Origin: Clostridia bacterium
Lineage (GTDB): Bacteria; Bacillota; Clostridia; Lachnospirales; Cellulosilyticaceae
DNA: 64,000 nt
NCBI GenBank assembly: GCA_029239755.1
Contig: JARBUI010000001.1
Span: 62,001-126,000 of the forward strand
Direction: 5' to 3'
Shown here: piece by piece, positions 17,457 through 27,614 of the stretch
How the letters are laid out: the number at the start of each line of letters is the position of its first letter
How positions within the stretch are numbered: the first letter of the stretch is position 1
The notes under the pieces: model-generated
Databases searched by the model: none
What the model was told of the DNA's origin: nothing
The model's input: the letters and a program-made list of their open reading frames with translations, nothing else
Program-made: the position numbers and the translations under genes

Positions 17457-18422
17457 CTATACTTTATCAGACTTCCCCTGAATATCTATTAAAGTTGGGA
17501 TAGCTTGTATCGCTCCATATTTTTCCGTTGTTCTCGCTCCTACCTTATTGGCTACAGCAATTATTTTTTTCATTTTCTCTATATCCATTAAACTTTCTTT
17601 TGGATTATCTTCTTCTGCTATTTGAGCTAAAACTGCCCCTATGTAAGCATCTCCAGCTCCTGTAGCATCAACCATATTAACTGGTATGCTTGATACTATT
17701 GTTTTTTTCTTATTAATAGATAGTATTGACCCTTCTTTACCTTTTGTAATCGTTACTACTTTGGTCCCTAAATCATGGAGTTTATCAATCATCATTTCTT
17801 CATTTGTTTCTTCTGTAATGAGGTTTGCTTCCTCTAATGATACTTTGACAACATCTGATACCTTAATAATTTCTTTGCATCTTTCTCTAAACAATGTTGG
17901 ATTATTTCCAAAAAGAGCTTCTCTAAAATTGGGGTCAAATGAGACCACTTTGTTATTTTTTAGTGCATAATCTGTAAAGGCCAGATAAGTTTTATAAAGT
18001 TCTCCTCCTAAAAGTGCTGTGGCACTTCCTAAATGAATAATAGTACTTTCATTAAAATCTTCAAAACAAATATCTTCTATTTTTAAATTCTGATCGGCCC
18101 CTCTCATAAACTCGAAATCTCTCTCACCCTCTGCTGTCAGAGATACAAATGCAAGAGTAGTATGATACTTATCATCTTTTAAGCAATACCTTGTTTCTAC
18201 ACCCAAGCTCTCTATCATGCTATGCAGAAATTTTCCAAAACTATCTCTTCCGACTTTTCCAACAAAAGCAGCTGAAGAACCAAGCTTTACAATAGCTGCA
18301 CATACATTAGCCGGAGCCCCTCCTGCCTTTTTTATAAAATGTTCTCCATTTTCAAGCTTTGTATCCCTGTCATCACACACAAAGTCAATTAATAATTCTC
18401 CTGGACAGATAATTTTAGCCAC
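17457..18422 (-). CDS. PfkB-family carbohydrate kinase (fructokinase-like)
   Basis: A 321-residue ribokinase-fold sugar kinase. The N-terminal signature is FIKKAGGAPANVCAAIVKLG with the glycine pair that contacts sugar; near the C-terminus MVDATGAGDAYIGAVLAQ carries the anion hole and the catalytic Asp. ELLIDFV at the start and the length resemble bacterial fructokinases that make fructose-6-phosphate, but other sugars are possible. The start codon is GTG with an AAGGAGA site. It is about 30 bases downstream of the chemotaxis receptor gene on the same strand. Confidence 0.82.
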   Translation of the reverse strand: MAKIICPGELLIDFVCDDRDTKLENGEHFIKKAGGAPANVCAAIVKLGSSAAFVGKVGRDSFGKFLHSMIESLGVETRYCLKDDKYHTTLAFVSLTAEGERDFEFMRGADQNLKIEDICFEDFNESTIIHLGSATALLGGELYKTYLAFTDYALKNNKVVSFDPNFREALFGNNPTLFRERCKEIIKVSDVVKVSLEEANLITEETNEEMMIDKLHDLGTKVVTITKGKEGSILSINKKKTIVSSIPVNMVDATGAGDAYIGAVLAQIAEEDNPKESLMDIEKMKKIIAVANKVGARTTEKYGAIQAIPTLIDIQGKSDKV

Positions 18423-18452
18423 AATGATTCTCCTTATATTCTTATTAGACTC

Positions 18453-20138
18453 TTATATAACAAAAAAATCTACGAGCTTCTGTAATCTTCCTGCTTGATC
18501 ACTTAAACTATTAGCTGTATTAGATACCTCTTCTAAACCAGCACTCTGCTCCTCTATCGAAGCAGAAATTTCTTCAATTGCTACTTTAGACTGATTCGAT
18601 TTTAGCTTTGTCTCTTCAATATTTATTGCTATATGATTGATCTTGTCATTTATATATGTTATTTCATTTCTATTGTTCTTAATATCTTGTTGTATTTGAG
18701 ATGCCGAATTATCTATTTGCTCCAAATCACTTATAAGTGATTCTGTTAAGCTTTGACCTTCATGAAGCTTATTTGCAGTCATTTGAATACCACTGTTTAC
18801 CTCAGTGATTTCATGCAAAAAGTATTCTACCTCTTTACTAGCTTTTTTACCAAATTCTTCTGACTGTTCGCTGAGTAATTTAACTTGTTCAGCTACAACT
18901 GCAAATCCTCTTCCTGCTTCGCCTGCTCTAGCTGCTTCAATAGATGCATTAAGTGCCAAAAGACCTGTTTGTCTTGAAATTCTATTCATATTTTTAATAA
19001 TACTTTCCATAATGGTAGATTTTTCTCTTAAATCTATCATTGTGTTGGAGGTTTGTTCAATATATTCTATAGACCCTTCTATCCTATTAATATACTCACT
19101 AATCTGCTGATGTCCCTTTTTGATGTTTATGGAAGCTTTTTCACTGCTTGCCATAATAGATTGCTCGTTTATTGTCAGCTTTTCAGCACTTCTGTTAATC
19201 TCTTTGCTAAGTTCATGTATTCTTACAAATGCCTCATCAAGCTCATGTACGCTATCACACACATCTATAATTGATTTTGAAATACTTTCACTAGCTTTAG
19301 AGCCTTCTGCCAAATAACTGCTTTGATTATGAGAACTGTTATTAACACTAAGAGCCATTCTTTTAATCTCAGTTATAGCCTGTTTAAATTTATCATGTAT
19401 CTTATTAATGTCATACGCTAGATAATGAAACTCATCTTTAGTCTTTATTTCCAGCCCATCTATCAGTAAATTCCCTTGAGCCAAATCTATTGCATACTTT
19501 GATAGTTGTATTAATGATTTATTAATATTGCTTGTCAAAAACTTATTTGTGATACCGACAACTACAATAACTGCACAGATAATGAAAATGCTTATATTCA
19601 TTTGTACTTTAGCTCGTTTATTAATTTGCTGGCTGACTTTACTTGATAATTTAAACTGTATGGCTTCATAACTTATTAAATGTTCATATAAAAATTGTTC
19701 TACTTTTTTTACTTGTTCTAAGGCTTTGACAGAATCATTTATCTGCTGCGCATCTGCAAACTTTATAGTTTCATCTGCTTTTATTATGTAGTTATCTGCT
19801 AAGTCTTTTATGGCATTTATTTCATCAATTAATTCCTCATCTTCTGACTGTTCAAGCAAATTATTAATTACTTCTTTGAGTAAATCAATTGAGTTTTGTA
19901 AATCTATATCTTCTCGCTTATTAGCATAATAGGTATAAGTATGTAATGCTTTTCCATTCTCATTAATTAACTCTTTTACTTCACTTACCCACCTTAGATG
20001 TAAAAGTACATCTTGATAACTTTTATTAATCATATTCATTTGTATAATCAAAAATCCTGTGATGAGCAAAAAGATGGTTATTATGAATGTCGATACTAGA
20101 GTTATTTTCCCTTTAACTGTAAATGCATATTTTTTCAT
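18453..20138 (-). CDS. Methyl-accepting chemotaxis protein
   Basis: A membrane chemoreceptor of about 561 residues. A first membrane helix lies near residues 9-31, an extracytoplasmic helical sensor (four-helix-bundle type, about 35-180) follows, then a second membrane helix near 190, a HAMP-like region and a long signalling coiled coil. The conserved hairpin tip reads [29 protein letters not shown]. The C-terminus lacks a CheR-tethering pentapeptide. ATG at 20138 is preferred because AGAGGGA precedes it. Ligand unknown; the next operon upstream is a sugar importer, so a role in sugar taxis is possible. Confidence 0.9.
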   Translation of the reverse strand: MKKYAFTVKGKITLVSTFIITIFLLITGFLIIQMNMINKSYQDVLLHLRWVSEVKELINENGKALHTYTYYANKREDIDLQNSIDLLKEVINNLLEQSEDEELIDEINAIKDLADNYIIKADETIKFADAQQINDSVKALEQVKKVEQFLYEHLISYEAIQFKLSSKVSQQINKRAKVQMNISIFIICAVIVVVGITNKFLTSNINKSLIQLSKYAIDLAQGNLLIDGLEIKTKDEFHYLAYDINKIHDKFKQAITEIKRMALSVNNSSHNQSSYLAEGSKASESISKSIIDVCDSVHELDEAFVRIHELSKEINRSAEKLTINEQSIMASSEKASINIKKGHQQISEYINRIEGSIEYIEQTSNTMIDLREKSTIMESIIKNMNRISRQTGLLALNASIEAARAGEAGRGFAVVAEQVKLLSEQSEEFGKKASKEVEYFLHEITEVNSGIQMTANKLHEGQSLTESLISDLEQIDNSASQIQQDIKNNRNEITYINDKINHIAINIEETKLKSNQSKVAIEEISASIEEQSAGLEEVSNTANSLSDQAGRLQKLVDFFVI

Positions 20139-20299
20139 CTCATCATTCCCTCTTACGCCATTTTTGATATGAATCATTACATTCTTAACTGATTGCCAAT
20201 TTTCCTATTGAGTTTATTAACACTATTCTAATAGCTGAACTTCATAGGGGCTTATTTATTGATATATTTTAAAGTGGGCTTACAACCTCCTAGCAATAA

Positions 20300-20332
20300 A
20301 ACGTGTATAATATGATCCATATTATACACGTT
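20300..20332. repeat. 33-bp near-perfect palindrome
   Basis: Arms of 15 bases (AACGTGTATAATATG and its exact complement) around a 3-base centre. TATAAT boxes occur on both strands inside it. It lies in the ~390-base gap between the sugar-binding-protein gene and the chemoreceptor start, separate from the terminator at 20456-20487, so an operator overlapping a promoter is more likely than a second terminator. Confidence 0.7.
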
Positions 20333-20455
20333 AATACCCTTTTATAAGTGTTACTGCTACTTGTATGTAAGTAATTATCAAATTTTTAGATTTTGGAAAT
20401 GACATGATAAGGATGCATGATATAGCACTTATTTCCTAATCCAATAGGTTGTTCG

Positions 20456-20487
20456 AAAAACAGAAGGGCATTAACTGCCCTCCTTTG
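20456..20487 (-). terminator. Terminator of the RbsABC-type operon
   Basis: Minus-strand hairpin AGGGCA-gttaa-TGCCCT followed by a T-rich stretch, about 40 bases past the stop of the substrate-binding protein gene. Confidence 0.75.
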
Positions 20488-20526
20488 TTTTTCTTCATAT
20501 TTAGTATTAATTTTCCTGTTCTTATC

Positions 20527-21552
20527 TTATTGCCAACCGTCTGTTCCATATTCATCAACATTATTTTTGTCTATATAGATAACAGGAACAAATATTTCTT
20601 TTTCAAATGATTCACCTTTTAATATTTTATAAGCTATATCTGCTGCTTGTTTACCAATTCCAATTGGAGATTGAGCTGCTGAACCTGTCATCTTACCTTC
20701 TTTAATCATTTGTTTAGCTTCTGGAGCACCGTCAACACCATAGATGAGAACACCTTCAGCTCTGTTAGCAGCTTGAAGAGCAGCGAGTGCACCCATAGCT
20801 GTTGGATCATTAAGGGCCATAACAACATTTATCTCTGGATTAGCTTGAATAATGTTTTCCATAACTGGCATTGCTTGCTCTAACTGTCCATCTGATGATT
20901 GTTTCGCAACTATTTCATAGTTAGGATTATCTTTAATGGTGTTAATAAACCCATCCGTTCTGTCAATAGCTGATTTAGCTGTTGGATGCTCTAAGATAAC
21001 AATTTTAGCTTTATCCATTTTGCTCATCATATCTTTTGCACAAAGCACACCTGCATTATAGTTGTCTGAAACAATAACCGAATCAACAAGTTCTATATCA
21101 AATACTGGTGCATCCACATTAATAACAGGAATACCTGCTTTTTCTGCTGCTTCTAAGCCTGGACGAATACCTTTCCAATCTGCTGGGTTTACAAAAATTG
21201 CGTCTACACCCTGAGCAACTAAGTCTTCGATTTGGCTGATTTGCTTATTCACATCTAATGCAGGATCAAGCGCTACTAAGCTATCCCCATTAGCTTCTAC
21301 TACTTCTTTAATGCCTCCGTTTAAAGCCCCAAAGAATGGGTTATTGAGTGTCATATATGTAGCCCCAAATCTGTAGCCTTCTTTTTCACTAGTTTCCTTG
21401 CTTGTATCCTCAGCAGCCGCCTCAGCTGGTTTCTTTTCTTCTGCTGCTGCCTCTGTACTTACTTTTGCTTCAGGTTCTGGCTTTGCTGCGCACCCTGCTA
21501 CTAATCCTGTCATCATTGTTGCTGCCATTAAAACTGCAAATACTTTTTTCAT
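20527..21552 (-). CDS. Ribose/galactose-type ABC substrate-binding lipoprotein
   Basis: Extracytoplasmic sugar receptor of the periplasmic-binding-protein type I fold (RbsB/YtfQ-like), about 341 residues. The signal peptide ends in the lipobox LVAGC near residue 20 and is followed by a flexible Ala/Glu-rich linker of about 35 residues. Core motifs include NNPFFGALNGGIKEVVEA, QISQIEDLVAQGVDAIFVNPAD and NDPTAMGALAAL. It is the last gene of a three-gene ABC operon (ATPase, permease, binding protein). The second ATG (21552) has the better spacing from GAGGAGG. Substrate not determinable; no kinase or isomerase accompanies the operon. Confidence 0.9.
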   Translation of the reverse strand: MKKVFAVLMAATMMTGLVAGCAAKPEPEAKVSTEAAAEEKKPAEAAAEDTSKETSEKEGYRFGATYMTLNNPFFGALNGGIKEVVEANGDSLVALDPALDVNKQISQIEDLVAQGVDAIFVNPADWKGIRPGLEAAEKAGIPVINVDAPVFDIELVDSVIVSDNYNAGVLCAKDMMSKMDKAKIVILEHPTAKSAIDRTDGFINTIKDNPNYEIVAKQSSDGQLEQAMPVMENIIQANPEINVVMALNDPTAMGALAALQAANRAEGVLIYGVDGAPEAKQMIKEGKMTGSAAQSPIGIGKQAADIAYKILKGESFEKEIFVPVIYIDKNNVDEYGTDGWQ

Positions 21553-21623
21553 CATTATCCTCCTCTAGAATATTATTTCTTATTTTTCTTTCCTCTATAT
21601 TAATTTTACTAGAAAATTAATAA

Positions 21624-22634
21624 CTACGCTGTTTTAGGTTTTGCTTTTTTCTTCATCATGTCAAAGTATACCGCTACAAGTATAACGATTCCTTTAGCTA
21701 TAAGCTGCCAGAATGAATTGACATTCATTAAGTTGAGACCATTATTGAGTACAGATATAACAAGAACTCCTATGAGGGTTCCTCCTATTTTACCAACTCC
21801 GCCGGTAAAACTTGTTCCTCCAAGTACTGATGCTGCTATCGCATCCAATTCATAGCCAGTTCCTACCGAAGGCTGGCCTGAATACATTCTTGCACAAAGA
21901 ATAATTCCTGAAAATGCAGCTAAAAATCCACTTAGTGTATAAACAAATAGCTGTACTTTGGCAATATTGATACCTGAGTATCTTGCAGCATCAATATTCC
22001 CTCCAACTGCATAAATATGTCTTCCCAGTTTAGTTCTTGTAAGAATATACCCAACGCTTACCATCAGTACTGTTGTGTAAATAATAGGCAGTGGAATAGG
22101 TCCAAGATAGCCATTTCCTAGGAAATTATAAGACTCATTCATAACACGAATAGGCATTCCATTTGTATAGACATAAGCTGCACCTCTTGCAATCTGCATC
22201 ATTGCAAGTGTTACTATAAATGGTGGTATACCTGTTTTAGAGATGATTTTACCATTTACAAATCCAAGGGAGGTTCCTAGTGTAATCCCTATTAAAATAG
22301 CTATTGGTATAGGCACCCCATTGTTAGCTATTAGACCACTTGTAAGTGTTCCAGATATCGCTAGTATAGGCCCAACTGATAAATCTATTCCGTTTATAAT
22401 AAGTGCAAGGGTGAGTCCAATAGCTAAGTTTGCATTAGTTGTTGCTTGTCTCAAAACATTCATGATATTACTTGGTGTCAAAAAAGCATCTGACATAATA
22501 GCTAGCGCACCACAAAGTACTCCAAATCCTACTAAAATCCCCATATTGTCTTTTAAATATCCTAATAGTCCATTTAGCACCTTATGTCCAAATCCTTGTC
22601 TTTTAGGCATATTTACTTTTGCTTCCATCTGCAT
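21624..22634 (-). CDS. Ribose-type ABC transporter permease
   Basis: A 336-residue RbsC-family permease with about eight to ten hydrophobic helices and the family segments NGIDLSVGPILAISGTL near residue 85 and the coupling-region sequence AIAASVLGGTSFTGGVGKIGGT near 265. It forms the homodimeric membrane channel of the importer. Its start lies three bases after the ATPase stop with an AGGAGGG site, so translation is coupled. Confidence 0.92.
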   Translation of the reverse strand: MQMEAKVNMPKRQGFGHKVLNGLLGYLKDNMGILVGFGVLCGALAIMSDAFLTPSNIMNVLRQATTNANLAIGLTLALIINGIDLSVGPILAISGTLTSGLIANNGVPIPIAILIGITLGTSLGFVNGKIISKTGIPPFIVTLAMMQIARGAAYVYTNGMPIRVMNESYNFLGNGYLGPIPLPIIYTTVLMVSVGYILTRTKLGRHIYAVGGNIDAARYSGINIAKVQLFVYTLSGFLAAFSGIILCARMYSGQPSVGTGYELDAIAASVLGGTSFTGGVGKIGGTLIGVLVISVLNNGLNLMNVNSFWQLIAKGIVILVAVYFDMMKKKAKPKTA

Positions 22635-22636
22635 TT

Positions 22637-24133
22637 TTATATCCCTCCTGTTGCTAATTTCATTATTTTCTCTTGTTCTAGTTCTTCTTTTTGCAGCTCT
22701 CCAGTGATTTGGCCTCCATGCATAACTAACACCCTGTCACTCATATTAATAACTTCTGGAAGCTCAGAAGATATCATAATAATAGATACTCCTGATTTTA
22801 CTAGTTCTGTCATAATTCCATAAATTTCACCCTTCGCCCCAACATCTACACCTCTTGTTGGCTCATCTAATATGAGTACCTTAGGATTTGATGCAAGCCA
22901 TTTGGCAATAACAATCTTTTGTTGATTTCCTCCGCTTAAGTTGCCTACTATTTGAGATGCGGATGGCGTTTTAATATTTAAACTTTTAATATACTGATTA
23001 ATAAGACAATCTTCATGTTCATTATCTAGTGCATACCCTTTATCAAATTGTTCAATGACAGGCAGTGTAATATTAAATCCTACTTGCCCAATAAGAACAA
23101 GTCCTTCCTCTTTTCTGCTTTCTGGCACTAAGGCTATGCCATTTTTCATAGCTTGCAGCGGACTCGCTATAGATATTTCTTTTCCTTCTAATATTACTTG
23201 TCCTTCTGATATCTTATCTATTCCAAATAGTGCCTTTGCAAGCTCTGATCTGCCTGCTCCTACAAGTCCGGATATCCCTAGCAGTTCTCCTTTATGTAAT
23301 TTAAAGTTGATATTCTTAAGTTTATCATTTGATAAATGACGAACTTCCAGTATGGGTTCTCCTATTTGATGTTCTCCCTTAACATAGAGATCTTTTAATT
23401 CTCTTCCAACCATCATCATGATAAGTTCATCCATGGTGGTCTTTGTTGTTTCTCTTGTGCCTATGTACTCCCCATCTCTCATGACTGTAACCTTATCACA
23501 AATTTTGAAGAGTTCTTCCATCCTATGAGAAATATAAATAATAGCAATATCCTTTTTCTTTAATTTCTTTATCGTATCGAATAATTTATCTACTTCTTTA
23601 CCAGAAAGTGATGCTGTAGGCTCATCCATAACAATAATCGAAGATTCTTTAAGCAGTGCTTTTGCAATCTCGACCATTTGTTGTTTTGCAATACTCAAGC
23701 TGTCAACTTTCTGTGTTGCGCTAATATCCAGATCTAATTGGTCAAGTATTTCCTGTGCCTCGAGGTTCATCCGGTTGTCATCAACACTGCCAAACAGACT
23801 TTTACTCTTGTCTGCCTCTCTGCCTAAAAAGAAGTTTTCTGCAACTGTCATATAAGGAACTAAACATATCTCCTGATGGATAATACTAATTCCTCTTGCC
23901 TGTGCATCATGTACACTATTAATATCTATTTTTTCATCTTTAAAATAAATTTCTCCTTGATCAGGCTTATATATGCCTCCTAGAACTTTAATTAATGTTG
24001 ACTTCCCAGCTCCATTTTCTCCAAGTAAGGCATGAACTTCACCATACTCTAGGTCTAACTGAGCATTTTTGAGTGCATAAACGCCAGGAAACTTTTTATG
24101 TATATCATTCATTTTTAAAATAACCCTAGACAT
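22637..24133 (-). CDS. Ribose-type ABC transporter ATP-binding protein (two ABC domains)
   Basis: A 498-residue RbsA-like protein with tandem nucleotide-binding domains. Domain 1 has Walker A GENGAGKST near residue 37 and Walker B IIVMDEPTA; domain 2 has the altered loop GLVGAGRSE near 292, the signature LSGGNQQKIVIAKWL and Walker B VLILDEPTRGVD. The unequal domains are normal for this family, where only one site hydrolyses ATP efficiently. First gene of the operon, with an AAAGGAG site. Confidence 0.92.
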   Translation of the reverse strand: MSRVILKMNDIHKKFPGVYALKNAQLDLEYGEVHALLGENGAGKSTLIKVLGGIYKPDQGEIYFKDEKIDINSVHDAQARGISIIHQEICLVPYMTVAENFFLGREADKSKSLFGSVDDNRMNLEAQEILDQLDLDISATQKVDSLSIAKQQMVEIAKALLKESSIIVMDEPTASLSGKEVDKLFDTIKKLKKKDIAIIYISHRMEELFKICDKVTVMRDGEYIGTRETTKTTMDELIMMMVGRELKDLYVKGEHQIGEPILEVRHLSNDKLKNINFKLHKGELLGISGLVGAGRSELAKALFGIDKISEGQVILEGKEISIASPLQAMKNGIALVPESRKEEGLVLIGQVGFNITLPVIEQFDKGYALDNEHEDCLINQYIKSLNIKTPSASQIVGNLSGGNQQKIVIAKWLASNPKVLILDEPTRGVDVGAKGEIYGIMTELVKSGVSIIMISSELPEVINMSDRVLVMHGGQITGELQKEELEQEKIMKLATGGI

Positions 24134-24223
24134 TATTTACTCCTTTCTTTTGGTTGCCCTTTTTGATTTAAGTATACCTTTTACATGAGTGCTGTATAAT
24201 TGAAATATGTCATTAAACAAAAG

Positions 24224-24245
24224 TTACAATTGTCATAATTACAAT
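24224..24245 (-). promoter_or_regulatory. Candidate activator site upstream of the sugar-importer operon
   Basis: Two direct ATTGTAA repeats on the minus strand, 15 bases apart, with overlapping inverted symmetry (ATTGT...ACAAT). They lie upstream of a TATACT -10 near 24170 whose -35 region is poor, the form expected of an activator-dependent promoter. Assignment to the neighbouring NarL-type regulator is a guess. Confidence 0.35.
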
Positions 24246-24276
24246 GATAATTATTAGGTCATTCTGTATAGGCAAA

Positions 24277-24322
24277 CAAATAAAAGTAGTTAGGATTTAA
24301 AAAACCTAACTACTTTTATTTG
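24277..24322 (-). terminator. Strong terminator between the sensor operon and the importer operon
   Basis: Perfect 18-base inverted repeat beginning CAAATAAAAGTAGTTAGG around a 10-base A-rich loop, 12 bases beyond the solute-binding protein stop at 24334. Confidence 0.85.
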
Positions 24323-24333
24323 TCTAATATGTT

Positions 24334-25644
24334 TTATTGCTCTATGTTTTCTCTCAGGGATCTTTTAATCGCCACTATTCCTGATGAAACATCTTTGTCT
24401 TTTGCAATGATTAAAAAAATATTTTGGTCAAGTATGTTCTTGAGTTCTTGATATTTTTTAAACCTTGGATCAATGTATGCATGCTCAATAATACCGTTTA
24501 AAAATTCTGGCTGCAGCACATTTTTTTCTTCTTTATTTAAATTAGAACTATAAATAGCCTCAACAACCTCTGTATTCGCTGGTAACATGTACGTATCTTT
24601 CCATACCTTCTGCTGGATAGATGTGTTATAAGTCAAAAACTTCATAAATTCCCATGCAACATCTTTATGCTTAGATCTTGAACTCATTCCTAGCTGAATA
24701 GTGTCTAGTTTAGAAACACTTTCCCCATTAATTCCCTTTGGAAAAGGAATACTTCTCCATTCAAAGTTTTTATATCTTAGTAATCTATAAGTATCTGAAG
24801 TATAGGCTCTATATTCTGGCAGCGAAAAAGTCTTAAATGCTACATTTCCCTTGTCAAAATAATTTTCTTTTACTACCGTTCCTTTATTTAAAACATACAT
24901 GCGTTTCATAAACTCAATGGTTTCAGAAAGATTTTCATTCTGAAAAGCTATTTTAAGTCCATTATCACTAAATAGTACATCCCCATTCGTATAAAAAGCA
25001 TCATCCCATTCATAACCATATACCCCAAACTGATCTATTTCTCCATCGCTGTCACTATCTTTGGTTACTGCCCTGCAAATATTATAAAAAGTATCCCATG
25101 TCCAATTCTCTTTATCTATTTCAATATTTTCTTTATCCAAGAGTGTTTGATTAACAATCATAAAGGTAGGAGCTATGCCCATTGGAAGACCATATTGCTT
25201 ATCTCCATACTTACCAGTATCAAATGCTTTTTTATAAAACATATCTTTGTTAAACGTATTATCTTCTTTTATAAAATTCCTTAAGTCTTCAAATAAACCT
25301 ATTGCTGAATATGTATTAAAATCTTCTTCCAGAATGATAAAAACATCTGGTTCTTCACCTTTTACTATCTTTTGAGCTAACCATTCAGAATAGTCATCCA
25401 TTAATGTGCCGCTTCTATAGGTTACTTTAACTTTCATATGGGGATATTGTTTTTCAAATAATGCAATAGCCTCATCATAAATCTTATAGGTATCCACATG
25501 AGGAATCTTCCATTTATTCCCTGAATAGACACCAAATTCAATCTCTACTACTTTATTGTTATTATAAGAATAAAACTCAAATACGCCTATGACAGCTAAA
25601 ACAACTACTATGATGATACTTCCTATTTTAACCTTCTTTTTCAT
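24334..25644 (-). CDS. Membrane-anchored solute-binding protein (MalE type) linked to a two-component system
   Basis: About 436 residues. After a short KKK start there is a single hydrophobic helix (about 6-25) with no lipobox or clear cleavage site, so the protein is probably tethered to the outer face of the membrane. The rest is a type 1 extracellular solute-binding fold (YDEAIALFEKQYPHMKVKVTY, PDVFIILEED, YGLPMGIAPTFMIVN, WEFMKFLTYN). Its start overlaps the response-regulator gene, and no permease follows it; the downstream importer uses a different binding-protein family. A sensory co-receptor for the adjacent kinase is the best reading. ATG at 25644 is preferred over an in-frame TTG. 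Confidence 0.78.
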   Translation of the reverse strand: MKKKVKIGSIIIVVVLAVIGVFEFYSYNNNKVVEIEFGVYSGNKWKIPHVDTYKIYDEAIALFEKQYPHMKVKVTYRSGTLMDDYSEWLAQKIVKGEEPDVFIILEEDFNTYSAIGLFEDLRNFIKEDNTFNKDMFYKKAFDTGKYGDKQYGLPMGIAPTFMIVNQTLLDKENIEIDKENWTWDTFYNICRAVTKDSDSDGEIDQFGVYGYEWDDAFYTNGDVLFSDNGLKIAFQNENLSETIEFMKRMYVLNKGTVVKENYFDKGNVAFKTFSLPEYRAYTSDTYRLLRYKNFEWRSIPFPKGINGESVSKLDTIQLGMSSRSKHKDVAWEFMKFLTYNTSIQQKVWKDTYMLPANTEVVEAIYSSNLNKEEKNVLQPEFLNGIIEHAYIDPRFKKYQELKNILDQNIFLIIAKDKDVSSGIVAIKRSLRENIEQ

Positions 25645-26311
25645 GATCAATATTCCTCAGCATGATACTTGATTGAATTGCAAAAATGGCTATCTGCGTT
25701 CTATCCCTTAAGTCCAGCTTTCTTAGTATGCTGCTGATATAGTTACGTATCGTTCCTTCACTAAAATTCATAGCATGAGTAATCTGTTTGTTGGATAACC
25801 CCTGACCTATAAGCTGTATAATCCTTAGTTCGTTATTGGATAAGGACTCTATATCTTGGTTTTCTACTTGATTTGCAAAATCATAGCTTGCTATTTTTCT
25901 AAAAATCTGAAAAACCTTATTTGCAATATCTGGTTCAATAGATACCCCGCCATTATAAACAATAGTAATTGCCTTAACTAATTCTTGAGTGGAAATCCCC
26001 TTAAGCAAAAAACCGTCTGCTCCCCCTTTTAAGGCTCTATAAATATATTCATCATCATCAAATGTCGTTAAGACAATAATTTTAATATGCGGAAGGTTTT
26101 CTTTAATGATTTTCATGCATTGGATGCCATCCATTCCGGGCATACGAATATCCATTAATATGATTTCTGGCCTAAGCCTTCTGGTCATTTCAATTGCTTC
26201 TGTCCCCGATTTTGCATCTCCCACGACTTCCATACTGGGCTGGTTATTGAGTATAAGTGCTAAACTTTGCCTAATGAGCTCCTGATCATCTACAATTAAA
26301 ATCTTAATCAT
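25628..26311 (-). CDS. NarL/LuxR-family response regulator
   Basis: A 227-residue regulator with a receiver domain (acidic DD at residues 8-9, phospho-acceptor Asp in EIILMDIRMPGMDG near 54, Lys in FLLKGIS near 105) and a C-terminal LuxR helix-turn-helix (LSNNELRIIQLIGQGLSNKQITHAM). It overlaps the kinase gene by eight bases and the binding-protein gene by 17, a tight three-gene unit. Probable target: the sugar-importer operon next door. Confidence 0.92.
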   Translation of the reverse strand: MIKILIVDDQELIRQSLALILNNQPSMEVVGDAKSGTEAIEMTRRLRPEIILMDIRMPGMDGIQCMKIIKENLPHIKIIVLTTFDDDEYIYRALKGGADGFLLKGISTQELVKAITIVYNGGVSIEPDIANKVFQIFRKIASYDFANQVENQDIESLSNNELRIIQLIGQGLSNKQITHAMNFSEGTIRNYISSILRKLDLRDRTQIAIFAIQSSIMLRNIDHEKEG

Positions 26312-27614
26312 ATGCGTTCCCCCATCTTATCGGAATTAATAATTTTGTCGTGAATCCACCATCTGTTGTACTATTAAACTCTACTGTTCCATTTAGCATT
26401 TTAATTCGTTCCTCAATGTGTGTAAGTCCAAACCCTTTACTTATCTCGCCGCATCCCACTCCATCATCTGTTATGACGATATCAAGCTGGTAATATCCAA
26501 AAGAAATCTTAACCCATATATGATGTGCCTTTCCATGACGAATAGCATTTGTAACACTCTCTTGAACAACCCTATAGATGGTTTGCTCTTCATCTGCATT
26601 CATTCTCATGACTTCGCCTTCTATAACGAGTGTCACATTAGTATTTGAAAACTGATTTCTTTCCTCGATTAGCTTTTCAATTGCCGGAATAAGTTCATAT
26701 TTTTCAATAGCATCTATCTTAAGCTCTTTCACCGATCTTCTTACATCTACAAGGCCTTTTTTTGCTATTTCCTGTATTTTAAAGAGTTGATTCTTAGCGA
26801 CTTCAAAATTAACTTCCAATAGCTCAATAGATGCTTCAAGGCCAGTGGCAATACCCGTTAATGAATGACCTAAAATATCATGAATTTCTCTCGCCAGCCT
26901 ATTTCTTTCTTTCATCTTAGCTATTTGCTCAGATTCTTTTGCATAGTTTTCTAACTTTTCATTAGCAACCTTTAATTGGTTGTTAAGCTCTAGATATATC
27001 TTATTTTCCTTTATCTTTGCTTGAAGAAGTAAAAATACCAAAAAGAAGAATAATATCTCATTCAGAGAGGTTAATATATTTTTAATACTGTATAAGTACA
27101 CTCTTACTTGTTCAGGGTAATAGTTGATATAGTTTTGAAAAGATACAATGTTAGCATTTACTGATAAAAGATCATAATCTAATAAAATATAGCTTATTAA
27201 AGTTATAATGAGCAAGAATATCCTAATATCTATTAGCTGAACATACAGTAAAATAGTTGCTGCAAGAAATAAAAATATTCCTTTATAGCTGTAATTTAAA
27301 TAATAAGAAATGTAAATACATATAACAATATCAACTACTACACTTGCTATAACTATGTATCTATTCTTTTGATTTATATAGTTCTTGGTGACCGTAGATA
27401 TTCCTAAAACAAGCATCAGAAAAACAGTGTATATAGGAATCGTTGAAGGAACCAGGGGTAAGTATTGTGCTGACTCTAAAAAACTGCGGGCTTTAAAGTC
27501 ATAACATATCCTATAGGACGTCCTATAAATATTGATAGACAAAAAAGCTATTATCAGTAAATTAATAACATATATAAACCAATGCAGATATTTAACTCTT
27601 ACCTTATTATCCAT
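26304..27614 (-). CDS. HisKA_3-type sensor histidine kinase
   Basis: A 436-residue membrane kinase. The N-terminal ~205 residues contain about six hydrophobic helices with little extracytoplasmic sequence; a coiled coil leads to the HisKA_3 dimerisation box ERNRLAREIHDILGHSLTGI near residue 240, whose His is the phosphorylation site, and to the ATPase domain with VVQESVTNAIRHGKAHHI and DDGVGCG. Such kinases pair with NarL-type regulators, as here. With so little exposed sensor sequence, the anchored solute-binding protein in the same operon may supply ligand recognition. Confidence 0.9.
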   Translation of the reverse strand: MDNKVRVKYLHWFIYVINLLIIAFLSINIYRTSYRICYDFKARSFLESAQYLPLVPSTIPIYTVFLMLVLGISTVTKNYINQKNRYIVIASVVVDIVICIYISYYLNYSYKGIFLFLAATILLYVQLIDIRIFLLIITLISYILLDYDLLSVNANIVSFQNYINYYPEQVRVYLYSIKNILTSLNEILFFFLVFLLLQAKIKENKIYLELNNQLKVANEKLENYAKESEQIAKMKERNRLAREIHDILGHSLTGIATGLEASIELLEVNFEVAKNQLFKIQEIAKKGLVDVRRSVKELKIDAIEKYELIPAIEKLIEERNQFSNTNVTLVIEGEVMRMNADEEQTIYRVVQESVTNAIRHGKAHHIWVKISFGYYQLDIVITDDGVGCGEISKGFGLTHIEERIKMLNGTVEFNSTTDGGFTTKLLIPIRWGNAYD

